Shown: piece after piece, positions 1-13,126 of the stretch | Layout: every line of letters starts with the position of its first letter | Position numbering within the stretch: position 1 is the first letter of the stretch | Assembly: GCA_028023455.1 (NCBI GenBank) | Contig: JAQFVV010006335.1 | Coordinates: 374,741-438,740, forward strand | Direction of reading: 5' to 3' | Length of the DNA stretch: 64,000 nt | Source of the DNA: Epiperipatus broadwayi | Lineage: Eukaryota; Onychophora; Udeonychophora; Euonychophora; Peripatidae | Program-made: the position numbers and the translations under genes | The notes under the pieces: generated by a model | What the model was told of the DNA's origin: nothing | Seen by the model: only the letters and a program-made list of their open reading frames with translations | Database searches by the model: none

Positions 1-1010
1 TGATCAGATCAAACAACATTTCAAAATTGTTATGGAAAACTTTCATACTTGCGTTGATAAACAAATAAAAGCTAAAAGTGCTGAAGGGTATATTTGGTTA
101 TGGTAATAGAAATAAGAGAGAATATAGACTTGTGGAGTTTGCAGAATAAGAAAAACATTATATTCTGATTTTTTTTTTTTTTGAGAAAAATGTTTTAAAA
201 AATAAGCATGGAAGCATCTAAATGAAGATACACCAGGATTGGATTATATATGCCTAAAAGAAAATACATGTTTTAAGATTTTAATGTTCTTAATAAATTC
301 AATATAGGAAGTGATCATTAATTGTAAGATACATGTTAAAGTAAAAGTAGAGGAGACAAAAAATATTAAGAAAAACAATATTTACAGTTGATATTTCTAA
401 TCGGCAGAAACATTCTAATGTATTTAAGTTGCAATTCTTTTCAAGTATTAGTATATTTTGAATATGATTGAGATTTTGAATAAAATTAATAAGAAAATAA
501 CTGATACACTTCTAAAAACTGCAACAAAGATAGCTGGTAGAAAAAATAGCAATTGACCAATAAAATTTCTACTGAGATTAAAGAATTTACGAAGAAAAAA
601 ATAAATATGCAGATATATAAAAATGATGTATTAATAATGATTAAATATCTCAAATTTTATAAATAGTTGCAAAAAGAATTGATAATGATATAAGAAAGTA
701 TAATTGTGAACTACCAATGAAAGCTGTCGAAGAGAATAAAAGTCTCAAAAGTGTAAAACAACATTTTGGTATTGGTAGGAAATTTATCTTTGCAATAAGG
801 AAAAAAGATGGAACCATTATTAAAAAGAGAGATGACATCATGAAATGGATAGAAGACTTCTATCAAGAATTATATAGTAATAGAGAACAAGTACTTTCTA
901 TATTTATTATATCTTCTGAATTGCCCCCACCCAGGAGATTTTAAATGAAGAGGTGAGACATAATTAAATTTATGAAGAAGGGAAAAACTTCAGATAATGA
1001 AAGAATTATG
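1..1010 (+). pseudogene. Decayed RTE-like LINE ORF2 (endonuclease end to start of reverse transcriptase)
   Basis: Pieces of a non-LTR retrotransposon polyprotein can be read in shifting plus-strand frames. Around 283-318 the translation gives NVLNKFNIGSDH, which resembles the terminal SDH motif of APE-type endonucleases; the next codons are stops. The best preserved stretch (717-944) reads as the linker between endonuclease and RT: KAVEENKSLKSVKQ, then KKDGTIIKKRDDI, then EDFYQELYS, wording typical of RTE-clade LINEs. At 972-1010 MKKGKTSDNERI matches the start of the RT domain. The frame then runs into an AT tract and the tandem array at 1021, so the RT core is missing. Several stops and frameshifts show it is dead. 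The element probably begins before the window. LINE identity is fairly secure; the RTE assignment is from memory of family motifs. Confidence 0.65.
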
Positions 1011-1020
1011 ATATATATAT

Positions 1021-1778
1021 ATGAAAAACAAAATCAAGTAAAAAACTTGTTAACGCTTGTATTTATGTCAACAGATGGAGTTCTACCAAAAACACCGTCA
1101 AGCGTATTTCGTTTACATAAACGTCAGACAATGCATTCACTATCTCTAACTTTAATTCCACTTTCAGATCATGATTTCAAGCTATTTGCTATCATCAGTG
1201 AAAGACAGGAATAAGAACTAGATCTAAACACAAACTCTGAGCATTTATGAAACAGTTTGTATTCAGCTTGCAAGCGTGAATTTTTTAAACACGTTAATGT
1301 CTTCGAAATCAGCATAGCAAGCCAGATAGCTGCATGGGTCTGATATCAGTTCAGCATCACCACATAGTAGAAGCCTCTGCAATATATATCATTGCAAGAA
1401 AGACCTCACAGGTATATTTATGAAAAACAAAATCAAGTTAAAAACTTGTTAATGCTTGTATTTATGTCAACAGATGGAGTTCTACCAAAAACACCATCAA
1501 GCGTATTTCGTTTACATAAATGTCAGACAATGCATTCACTATCTCTAACTTTAATTCCACTTTCAGATCATGATTTCAAGCTATTTGCTATCATCAGTGA
1601 AAGACAGGAATAAGAACTAGATCTAAACACAAACTCTGAGCATTTATGAAACAGTTTCTATTCAGCTTGCAAGCGTGAATTTTTTAGACACGTTAATGTC
1701 TTTGAACTCAGCATAGCAAGCCAGATAGCTACATGGGTCTGATATCAGTTCAGCATCACCACATAGTAGAAGCCTCTG

Positions 1779-1840
<62 letters not shown>

Positions 1841-2744
1841 TTGCAAGAAAGACCTCAAAAGTACATTTATGAAAAACAAAATCAAGTTAAAAACTTGTTA
1901 ATGCTTGTATTTATGTCAACAGATGGTGTTCTACCAAAAACACCATCAAGTGTATTTCGTTTACATAAATGTCAGAGAATGATTTTGTTTTTCATAAATG
2001 TACCTTTGAGGTCTTTCTTGCAATGATATATATTGCAGAGGCTTCTACTATGTGGTGATGCTGAACTGATATCAGACCCATGTATCTATCTGGCTTGCTA
2101 TGCTGAGTTCGAAGACATTAATGTGTCTAAAAAATTCACGCTTGCAAGCTGAATAGAAACTGTTTCATAAATGCTCAGAGTTTGTGTTTAGATCTAGTTC
2201 TTATTCCTGTCTTTCACTGATGATAGCAAATAGCTTGAAATAATGATCTGAAAGTGGAATTAAAGTTAGAGATAGTGAATGCATTCTCTGACGTTTATGT
2301 AAACGAAATACGCTTGACGGTGTTTTTGGTAGAACAACATCTGTTGACATAAATACAAGCGTTAACAAGTTTTTAACTTAATTTTGTTTTTCATAAATGT
2401 ACCTTTGAGGTCTTTCTTGCAATGATATATATTGCAGAGGCTTCTACTATGTGGTGATGCTGAACTGATATCAGACCCATGTAGCTATCTGGCTTGCTAT
2501 GCTGAGTTCGAAGACATTAACATGTCTAAAAAATTCACGCTTGCAAGCTGAATAGAAACTGTTTCATAAACGCTCAGAGTTTGTGTTTAGATCTAGTTCT
2601 TATTCCTGTCTTTCACTGATGATAGCAAATAGCTTGAAATCATGATCTGAAAGTGGAATTAAAGTTAGAGATAGTGAATGCATTCTCTGACATTTATGTA
2701 AACGAAATACGCTTGACAGTGTTTTTGGTAGAACACCATCTGTT

Positions 2745-2750
<6 letters not shown>
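1021..2750. repeat. Inverted tandem array of ~399-bp repeat units
   Basis: A unit starting ATGAAAAACAAAATC recurs at 1021, 1420 and 1869 on the plus strand (spacings 399 and 449; the longer one contains an expanded AT tract at about 1782-1838). From 1982 the same unit appears in reverse complement, again at 399-bp spacing (1982 and 2381), ending in an AT tract near 2750. The array is therefore a large imperfect palindrome centred near 1982, with about 2.3 units on the left and 1.9 on the right. Small frames of 70-97 residues inside it simply translate the repeat and are not genes. The unit matches no family I recognise. Confidence 0.85.
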
Positions 2751-2789
<39 letters not shown>

Positions 2790-2984
2790 TTTGTATATAT
2801 ATATATATATATACAAACCATTATACAATTACAAATATCCAGTAATACCCTCTGTTTAAAAATCTATATCTCAATTATAGCAAACCTTAAAATGGTATCA
2901 TTTTAAGGTTTGCTATTATTCAGATGTAGATCTTTAAACAGAGGGCATTACTGGATATTTGTAATTGTATAATGGTTTGTATAT
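2748..2984. repeat. Hairpin (MITE-like) element next to an AT microsatellite
   Basis: Arms of about 80 bp at 2812-2893 and 2900-2984 are near-perfect reverse complements (TACAAACCATTATAC at one end, GTATAATGGTTTGTA at the other), with a tiny loop at GGTATC. The left part 2748-2811 is mostly (AT)n interrupted by a further copy of the terminal word TGGTTTGTA, so a shorter secondary hairpin forms with the left arm. It has the form of a small non-autonomous foldback element inserted in AT dinucleotides; no coding capacity. Confidence 0.7.
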
Positions 2985-3024
2985 TTTCTATAATTATTTC
3001 AGTTAGTGTTAACAGTAACTTTCT

Positions 3025-3029
<5 letters not shown>

Positions 3030-3107
<78 letters not shown>
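3030..3107. repeat. (AT)n microsatellite flanking the LTR element
   Basis: An almost pure AT dinucleotide run reaching exactly to the TG that begins the left LTR at 3108. The right flank of the element (13127 on) also starts with ATATATATAT, consistent with insertion into an AT tract. Confidence 0.9.
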
Positions 3108-3110
<3 letters not shown>

Positions 3111-5660
3111 AATGGAATGTATCTTTATATGATCTCAAATGAAAATAAACATATGAACTTTTGCAACAATAATCATTAGTTAACCAGGCTCCTAACTTTG
3201 AGGCACCAAATGTAATGGAATGTAAATGCTGCATTCCATTTAAATTGAAGAAAGAAGGCTACAAACATTGGAAAAGCCAAATGTAATGGAAACTATACGA
3301 TATGTATATAAACATATCATGCTGACCACGTTGTCGTGTCAAATGTAATGGAAAATATCTTTATTATACCAATCACCAGTTAACTAGGTCCCACAGTTTG
3401 TGGTGCCAAATGAAATGGACAATATATCATATAAACATATTATAAATCAAATGTAATGGAACGTCAATATGTTAGAAGAAAATAATGTTTCAAACATTGG
3501 ATGATAAATGTAATGGAATATATGTAATCTAAATAAATACAATTGTTAAGAAAGCCTAATATAATAAATTGTATAATTTAAATGAAGAAAGACAAAATTA
3601 TCCCAGTTATATTTAAATAAATTGTTTATATGCCCTTCCAACTAGCTATACATGAAATAAATTTAAAATCATATAGAGCAATGAGATCTATCCTTATAAT
3701 TTATTTTCAAGGTTGATATGACTAACTAATCAAATATATAACAGAAACAAAGGGAATTCTATTAAATCCAATATACACATCTATTATGTAAATTTATGTA
3801 TATCTAAACATATCAATGAATAATAATATGTGTAAGTGGCCTAAAGACTAAACAATAAGTGAAATATGAAGTTATCCTCTATTAAATTGTGAATTCAATT
3901 AATTTCATAATGACTCTGGCACTAAAAGAAAAATAAGAATAAAATATTAATATGCTTTCTAATAAATTACAAAGGCATTATCTATAAAACAAATAGTACA
4001 TCCTTTATTTCTATATTATGATTTAATTTTAGGTAGTATCAATGTTTTAAATAAGTTTTAAATACAAACCGAAATAATAAATATACATATATACTTACAA
4101 TAAGTATATATATATATATATATTAAATAGATAAAGACATATCTGTGCTTAACAAGTAGGTATTAATATAAATACAAATCCATATTTATATTTTTCAGAT
4201 ATTCAAAAAAAAATTATATACAGCAAATATATATGTAAATTATTGTTTTGGTCTGCATAAGAATTATTATATGAAGTTAAAAAAAATGGAAATACATAAA
4301 TTAATAATAAAACAATTTTTTATAATAAAAATTTGCGAATATAAATTTACTTATTAAAATATACATAACAACTCATATGCAACCCAAACTTATAAGCCAT
4401 ACTTTAAGATTTTAAATTCCTTAAGTGTTAATTTTGACACCTGTTAAACATTTATTGCTGTTAGAAAACAAGACGCTTGAATTGAATATTTATAAAAACG
4501 TTATATTTTTATAATGAAAAATAAAAGTAAACAAAAATATCAATCTCAAAAATATATTTATATATCATTTATACATATAAAATTATTTACTACCTTTCAA
4601 AGTTTACTTATTTATTTTTCTTTCAAAAGTCAACTTATTCTATTGTTTTATTCCTTTATCCATTTAATATTAGAATGCATTCTAGAGCCAAATTGAATTG
4701 AATAAATGTCATGTTAGAAAAAAAATTATTAATTTCCAAATGCACATATATACTTTATTTTTCCTTTTTAAATTTCTCTCCTTGAAAAAATAATAATAAT
4801 TGACATGTTGAATCCAATGTATTAATCACTTTTAGTTACCTCCAGATTATTATTAGATTGACCATTATAGATTCCAGATAGATATATCAAATTTCGGCTT
4901 TAGACACGATGAAATTCATGTGTTGAAATTTGCTTAGTTTTTCTTTTTAAACTGCCTTGGAATAAATGAAAGAAAATGGTGCAGCCCCTTGGCTGCGATA
5001 TATATATATATATATATATTAGCCAGTCATGTTTATGTATTGATTACAGAAATTTATCTTATTCCACTATTCTTAAGAATGGCAATTTTAAAGAAACAAA
5101 GCACAAAAAATTTTTATCCTTTTGTTTGTTTAATCACTATCCTAATAATAATGGCTTCTTTTTTTGTTGTTGCTGTTGTTCCACATGCTAGCAAATGCTG
5201 TTTTGAAAACCATTGTTACACATGTTTTATTTTAAACAATTAACATTCAAAAAAAATATTAACCATATAAAAAAAAATATTAAATCGAAAATTTATTTGA
5301 CAGCTTTTAAAATATATGTATATATACATAAATAACAACATTACATTTTTTTAATAATCACCACAAATAAATAATCTTTTTTTTATAATCAACAATTTAT
5401 ATGTCTTTATTTATTTATAATAATTAGAACATATAAGTATTACTATTAAACAACTCACCATTAATAATAATAATAATAATAGCTAAATATTCACAATGAT
5501 GTACCATCAACAAATAAATAAAATAATAACTTCAAACAATAACTATACCTAATAACCATAAACAATAATAATACTTCATATATAAACATCAACTCAAAGA
5601 GATTTTTTTTTATAACAAATGATAATTTTTAAAATATAGATAGACTTATCGATATTTACA
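3108..5660 (-). repeat. 3' LTR of the gag-only LTR element
   Basis: 2553 bp, TG..CA on the minus strand. It aligns end to end with 9780-13126 apart from the foldback insertion, the TAA expansion and small AT-tract length differences. It keeps the uninterrupted target site ACACATCTATTAT at 3775-3787 and a short (TAA)6 tract near 5462-5481, and so serves as the earlier-state reference for the other LTR. The plus-strand frames at 4514-4696 and 4976-5243 lie antisense to the element and are not genes. Confidence 0.88.
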
Positions 5661-5676
5661 ATACCCCCTAATCCAC
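5661..5676 (-). other. Polypurine tract of the LTR element
   Basis: On the minus strand the sequence reads GGATTAGGGGGTAT immediately before the TG of the 3' LTR. A G-rich purine run at this spot is the expected plus-strand primer of an LTR retrotransposon. It stands out strongly in such AT-rich DNA. Confidence 0.7.
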
Positions 5677-5983
5677 CAAAGAAAATGTCTTTGCAATTAA
5701 CTAATTAATTATGAGATATTGAAAAACTTCTCAAATTTGTAATCTTTCTAACGACTAACATGGTTTAAAGAATATTATTTTTCTTATTAATAACCATATT
5801 CATTTATTCATATTTATCTTTCATATCATCTAGATATTTGTCCAAGTTTTCTTTAAAAAAAAAAAAATAATAATCAAAAGTGCCTTTTAATTTTTTTCGG
5901 AACGAATTTCCAGTTTGTTGAACTCTGTGAAGAAGTTTGCTTTGATTTACAAGATTTCCATATAATGATTTGGTATAATTCAA

Positions 5984-7051
5984 TTACTTTTGAACAATTT
6001 TGGGATCAGCATCTAAAGATTTTATTTTGATCTCCTTAGATTCTGCCTCTATATCCTTTACATAAATACTAACTTGATCATAAGCACTAACATAACTCTT
6101 AATTTTATCAATAACAGTTGCTATTTTATCAGATAATCTATTATCTTTCATTTGACTATCCTGATAAACATCATCGACTTGAGTAAGTCTTTGTTTTACT
6201 TCACTTGTTCTATGTTCAATTGAAAACAATACTTTGGGCAATTTTAAATGGTATTCATTCACATTTTCTAAATAATCCTTTAAAAATTGCAAATAAGATT
6301 GATGTAATACAACTTCAGCATTAAAAAATTCCTGAAAATCATTTTGAAAATCATTCTGTTCTATATTAATTCTTTTCAGTTTAACTTTAGGTTTATTTAA
6401 ATCTCTTTCCTTAGCTATATTTTCTCAAAGAAAATCTTTACTAATCACATCCTCACTTATTATTTTAAGTTTAATTTTGGCTTTGCCAATTTCTTTTATA
6501 AAGTCTATACTTCTTTTAAGATAATTTATCTTAATCTTCTCTCTACTCAACTCTTTGAATTTTACTTTAATTTTCCTCATATTTTTAGTTTTAAATTTTA
6601 CCCTGGTTTTACCTACTTTCATCCCTCTATTACAATTTTCATAAAGAAAATTCTCTTTAGATTTTTTTACCTTCTTATTTTTATCAAATTTTAATAAGAT
6701 ATATCTTACCAACTTTGTCCTGCTGGGATACTTATAAAATAAGTCATTTCTATTGCAACAATGGTACAAATTCTCATTCAAATACTTATTCTCTAATATA
6801 TCTAAAAATATACTTTCTTGGTACCACACAAAATTACCGTGATACTGTTCTTTATAAGATAACATCTTATGATTAAGATAATGTGTCATATCCAGACAAA
6901 ATTTATTGAATTCAATACTCATGTTACTATATACTAAACACTTTGCATGCACTCTACCATCATTGGCTATAGATTGAAAAGAACTACATTTATATATTGA
7001 GTTTTGCCTTTCAAGTGGTTTATTACAATAGTAATAATCCCTTGCATCCAA
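5984..7051 (-). pseudogene. Gag-like protein, C-terminal part (frameshifted, one internal stop)
   Basis: A second frame overlaps the end of the coiled-coil ORF by 85 bp and continues to 5984, broken only by a TGA at about 6423-6425. It starts MDARDYYYCNKP, where YYCNKP recalls the first half of a Gag zinc knuckle, but the remaining Cys/His spacing is not convincing. The middle is very basic with recurring KIKVKF-, KIKLKI- and KVKLKR-like triplets every 15-20 residues (about 6380-6640). The last ~100 residues are again acidic/basic coiled coil (RTSEVKQRLTQVDD). The frame change relative to the upstream ORF may be a one-base indel or a programmed shift. No protease or polymerase motif follows before the polypurine tract. 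Confidence 0.5.
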
Positions 7052-7941
7052 GCTATATGAATCACATGATCCATAAAATTCCTATGAAAATTCATACTAA
7101 ACAACTTCTGTTCAAAACTCCGATTGTTACTTTTAAAATTGGTGTACAAAGAGAACTTACAAGAATATTTTCGATCTATCTTGACACTTTCTTTACATTG
7201 ACTTTGAGAAACACATTCTGTTCTTTCTAGTGATTTTTGAGAGTTAATTTTAATCTTTTCTGGTGAACTTAATTCAACTTCTAAAGTTTGAACACTTTCA
7301 TTCATTTTATTATAATGCATTTTTATTTCTCCTAACTCTAGAATACTCTTGTCTAACCATTGAAAACCTAACTGTCCAATTTTTAAATTCTGAACAATGT
7401 CCTTTAATCTTTCACAACTTAATTCTACTTTTTCTGATTGCTTTTGTAAATTTAATCTTATTTCTAAGGATCTATCCACTATTTTAACATACTTTTTATT
7501 TTCATTAATATTTTCACTAGTCACATCTAAAGGTTCTTTATATTCTTCCATTTTTTCCTCAAATTTTATTTCTACTCTCCTAACACTATTATCTACCAGA
7601 GCTTTTAATTCATATTTTAATTCCCTAGAAAGTTCATTAGAATTGACTTTCATCTCAGTTCTAAGTTCCTCTTTTAGTTCATCAGAGTTAGTTTTTAAAC
7701 TAGTCTGTAGTTTCTGGGAAAGTTCATCAGAATTTGTTTTTAATCTGGATTCTAGTTTCTGGGAAAGTTCATCATAATTGGTATTTAATCTAGACTCTAG
7801 TCTCTCAGAATTTGTTTTTATCTCAACTCTAAGATCATCATAATTGGTTTTTAAGTTGGTTTTCATCATAGCCTCCAGTTTCTCTATTAAACTCCCCAAA
7901 TCAAAATTACCACTAACTGGCATTTCGTTACTATTATCCAT
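6967..7941 (-). CDS. Gag-like coiled-coil protein, N-terminal part
   Basis: This is the longest clean frame of the LTR element (324 codons). The start is the first ATG of the open frame, beginning MDNSNEMPVSG. Residues ~20-110 form a highly charged coiled coil built of repeated 15-residue modules such as LKTNSDELSQKLQTS and LKTNSDELKEELRTE, visible also as ~45-bp DNA repeats at about 7640-7860. A second helical, Glu/Lys-rich region follows to ~residue 240, then a basic, Ser/Asn-rich tail. Long N-terminal coiled coils are seen in Gag proteins of some invertebrate Ty3/gypsy-type elements, so structural Gag is the likeliest role, but I cannot match it to a named family. Near 7051 the meaningful reading appears to slip into another frame, so the last ~28 codons here are probably not authentic. 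It lies 1.8 kb downstream of the primer-binding site. Confidence 0.6.
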   Translation of the reverse strand: MDNSNEMPVSGNFDLGSLIEKLEAMMKTNLKTNYDDLRVEIKTNSERLESRLNTNYDELSQKLESRLKTNSDELSQKLQTSLKTNSDELKEELRTEMKVNSNELSRELKYELKALVDNSVRRVEIKFEEKMEEYKEPLDVTSENINENKKYVKIVDRSLEIRLNLQKQSEKVELSCERLKDIVQNLKIGQLGFQWLDKSILELGEIKMHYNKMNESVQTLEVELSSPEKIKINSQKSLERTECVSQSQCKESVKIDRKYSCKFSLYTNFKSNNRSFEQKLFSMNFHRNFMDHVIHIAWMQGIITIVINHLKGKTQYINVVLFNL

Positions 7942-9759
<1,818 letters not shown>

Positions 9760-9777
9760 GCCCTAGTTGTTGCGCCA
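9760..9777 (-). other. Primer-binding site of the LTR element
   Basis: Minus strand TGGCGCAACAACTAGGGC lies two bases inside the LTR. TGG pairs with the CCA tail of a tRNA, and the TGGCGC..AAC..GGG pattern resembles tRNA-Lys-type primer sites of retroelements, with several differences. The exact tRNA is not determined. Confidence 0.7.
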
Positions 9778-10459
9778 AATGTAATGGAATGTATCTTTAT
9801 ATGATCTCAAATGAAAATAAACATATGAACTTTTGCAACAATAATCATTAGTTAACCAGGCTCCTAACTTTGAGGCACCAAATGTAATGGAATGTAAATG
9901 CTGCATTCCATTTAAATTGAAGAAAGAAGGCTCCAAACATTGGGAAAGCCAAATGTAATGGAAACTATACAATGTGTATATAAACATATCATGCTGACCA
10001 CGTTGTCATGTCAAATGTAATGGAAAATATCTTTATTATACCAATCACCAGTTAACTAGGTCCCACAGTTTGTGGTGCTAAATGAAATGGACAATATATC
10101 ATATAAACATATTATAAATCAAATGTAATGGAACGTCAATATGTTAGAAGAAAATAATGTTTCAAACATTGGATGATAAATGTAATGGAATATATGTAAT
10201 CTAAATAAATCCAATTGTTAAGAAAGCCTAATATAATAAATTGTATAATTGAAATGAAGAAAGACAAAATTATCCCAGTTATATTTAAATAAATTGTTTA
10301 TATGCCCTTCCAACTAGCTATACATGAAATAAAATTAAAATCATATAGAGCAATGAGATCTATCCTTATAATTTATTTTCAAGGTTGATATGACTAACTA
10401 ATCAAATATATAACAGAAACAAAGGGAATTCTATTAAATCCAATATACACATCTATTAT

Positions 10460-11070
10460 AATAATAAAAATACTTAATTGTAAATTATTAGAGAAAACAT
10501 ATAGTTAATAATAAATTTGGCTGAATTTTGGGAACAGTATCTAATTCGTGAAAATGTACTTAATATATGTAAATGAGAATATTCAAATGAATTATTTCGT
10601 AGCCATTTTTGAGATGTGAAGCACGTGTCTCTTCTGTTGATTGATGGATCTCTGTTAATAGAATGCTCTTTATTTTCTCCTGTAGTGTTGTTCTGAGCAT
10701 AAAATAACGGGGTTAGCGGGAATGAAATTGTGCCCTGATTTTCATTCCCGCTAACCCCGTTATTTTATGCTCAGAACCAAATGACTACAGGAGAAAAATA
10801 AAGGAGGCATTCTACATTAACAGAGACATCCATGCAATCAACAGAAGAGACACGTGCTTCGACATCTCGAAAAAATGGGCTACGTAACAGTAATTCATTT
10901 GAATATTCTCATTTACATATATTAAGTACATTTTCACGAAGGCTATGAGTATGAGGCACAGTTCCTCGAAAATGTTCAGCCAAATTTATTATTAACTATA
11001 TGTTTTCTCTAATAATTTACAATTAAGTATTTTTATTATTACAAATAAGGAGAAATTAAAACCACGTTTA
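10460..11070. mobile_element. 611-bp foldback element inserted in the LTR, 13-bp target duplication
   Basis: The LTR is interrupted between two copies of ACACATCTATTAT (10447-10459 and 11071-11083); the partner LTR has that word once (3775-3787). The insert is a long palindrome: outer arms begin AATAATAAAAATACTTAATT and end with the reverse complement near 11040. The innermost 37 bp (10691-10727 against 10739-10776) pair perfectly around an 11-base loop. A 30-bp unpaired stretch (11041-11070) follows the right arm. It has no ORF. The unusually long duplication does not fit the 2-10 bp of most cut-and-paste transposons, so retrotransposition of a hairpin RNA is one possibility; the family is unknown to me. 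Confidence 0.88.
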
Positions 11071-12736
11071 ACACATCTATTATGTAAATTTATGTATATC
11101 TAAACATATCAATGAATAATAATATGTGTAAGTGGCCTAAAGACTAAACAATAAGTGAAATATGAAGTTATCCTCTATTAAATTGTGAATTCAATTAATT
11201 TCATAATGACTCTCTCACTAAAAGAAAAATAAAAATAAAATATTAATACGCTTTCTAATAAATTACAAAGGCATTATCTATAAAACAAATAGTACAATTT
11301 CTATATTATGATTTAATTTTAGGTAGTATCAATGTTTTAAATAAGTTTTAAATACAAACCCAAATAATAAATATACATATATACTTACAATAAGTATATA
11401 TATTAAATAGATAAAGGCATATCTGTGCTTAACAAGTAGGTATTAATATAAATACAAATCCATATTTATATTTTTCAGATATTCAAAAAAAAATTATATA
11501 CAGCAATTATATATATATATGAATTATTGTTTTGGTCTGCATAAGAATTATTATATGAAGGTAAAAAAATGGAAATACATAAATTAATAATAAAACAATT
11601 TTTTATAATAAAAATTTGCGAATATAAATTTACTTATTAAAATATACATAACAACTCATATGCAACCCAAACTTATAAGCCATACTTTAAGATTTTAAAT
11701 TACTTAAGTGTTAATTTTGACACCTGTTAAACGTTTATTGCTGTTAGAAAACAAGACGCTTGAATTGAATATTTATAAAAACATTATATTTTTATAATGA
11801 AAAATAAAAGTAAACAAAAATATCGATCTCAAAAATATATTTATATATCATTTATACATATAAAATTATTTACTACCTTTCAAAGTTCACTTATTTATTT
11901 TTCTTTCAAAAGTCAACTTATTCCATTGTTTTATTCCTTTATCCATTTAATATTAGAATGCATTCTAGAGTCAAATTAAATTGAATAAATGTCATGTTAG
12001 AAAAAAAAATATTAATTTCCAAATGCACATATATACTTTATTTTTCCTTTTTAAATTTCTCTCCTTGAAAAAATAATAATAATTGACATGTTGAATCCAA
12101 TGTATTAATCACTTTTAGTTACCTCCAGATTATTATTAGATTGACCATTACAGATTCCAGATAGCTATATCAAATTTCAGCTTTAGACGCACGATGAAAT
12201 TCATGTGTTGAAATTTGCTTAGTTTTTCTTTTTAAACTGCCTTGGAATAAATGAAAGAAAACGGTGCAGCTTCTTGGCTGCGATACATATATATTAGCCA
12301 GTCATGTTTATGTATCGATTACAGAAATTTATCTTATTCCACTATTCTTAAGAATGGCAATTTCAAAGAAACAAAATACAACAAATTTTTATCCTTCTGT
12401 TTGTTTAATCACTATCCTAATAATAATGGCTTCTTTTTTTGTTGTTGCTGTTGTTCCACGTGCTAGCAAATGCTGTTTTGAAGACCATTGTTACACGTGT
12501 TTTATTTTAAACAATTAACATTCAAAAAAAAAAAAATATTAACCATATAAAAAAAAATATTAAATCGAAAATTTATTTGACAGCTTTTAAAATATATGTA
12601 TATATACATAAATAACAACATTACATTTTTTAATAATCACCACAAATAAATAATCTTTTTTTATAAACAACAATTTATATGTCTTTATTTATTTATAGTA
12701 ATTAGAACATATAAGTATTACTATTAAACATCTCAC

Positions 12737-12940
<204 letters not shown>

Positions 12941-13126
12941 TAATAATAGCTAAATATTCACAACGATGTACCTTCAACAAATAAATAAAATAATAACTTC
13001 AAATAATAACTATACCTAATAACCATAAACAATAATAATACTTCATATATAAACATCAACTCAAAGAGATTTTTTTTATAACAAATGATAATTTTTAAAA
13101 TATAGATAGACTTATCGATATTTACA

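Noticed and set aside
1009-2026. Small repeated ORFs of 73-97 codons as a gene family
   Set aside because: Each is the same reading of the ~399-bp tandem repeat unit; copies differ by silent and non-silent changes alike and have no known motif.
4514-4696. 60-codon plus frame conserved in both LTRs (also 11797-11979)
   Set aside because: Conserved only because the LTRs are copies; it is antisense to the element, low in complexity and without protein-like character.
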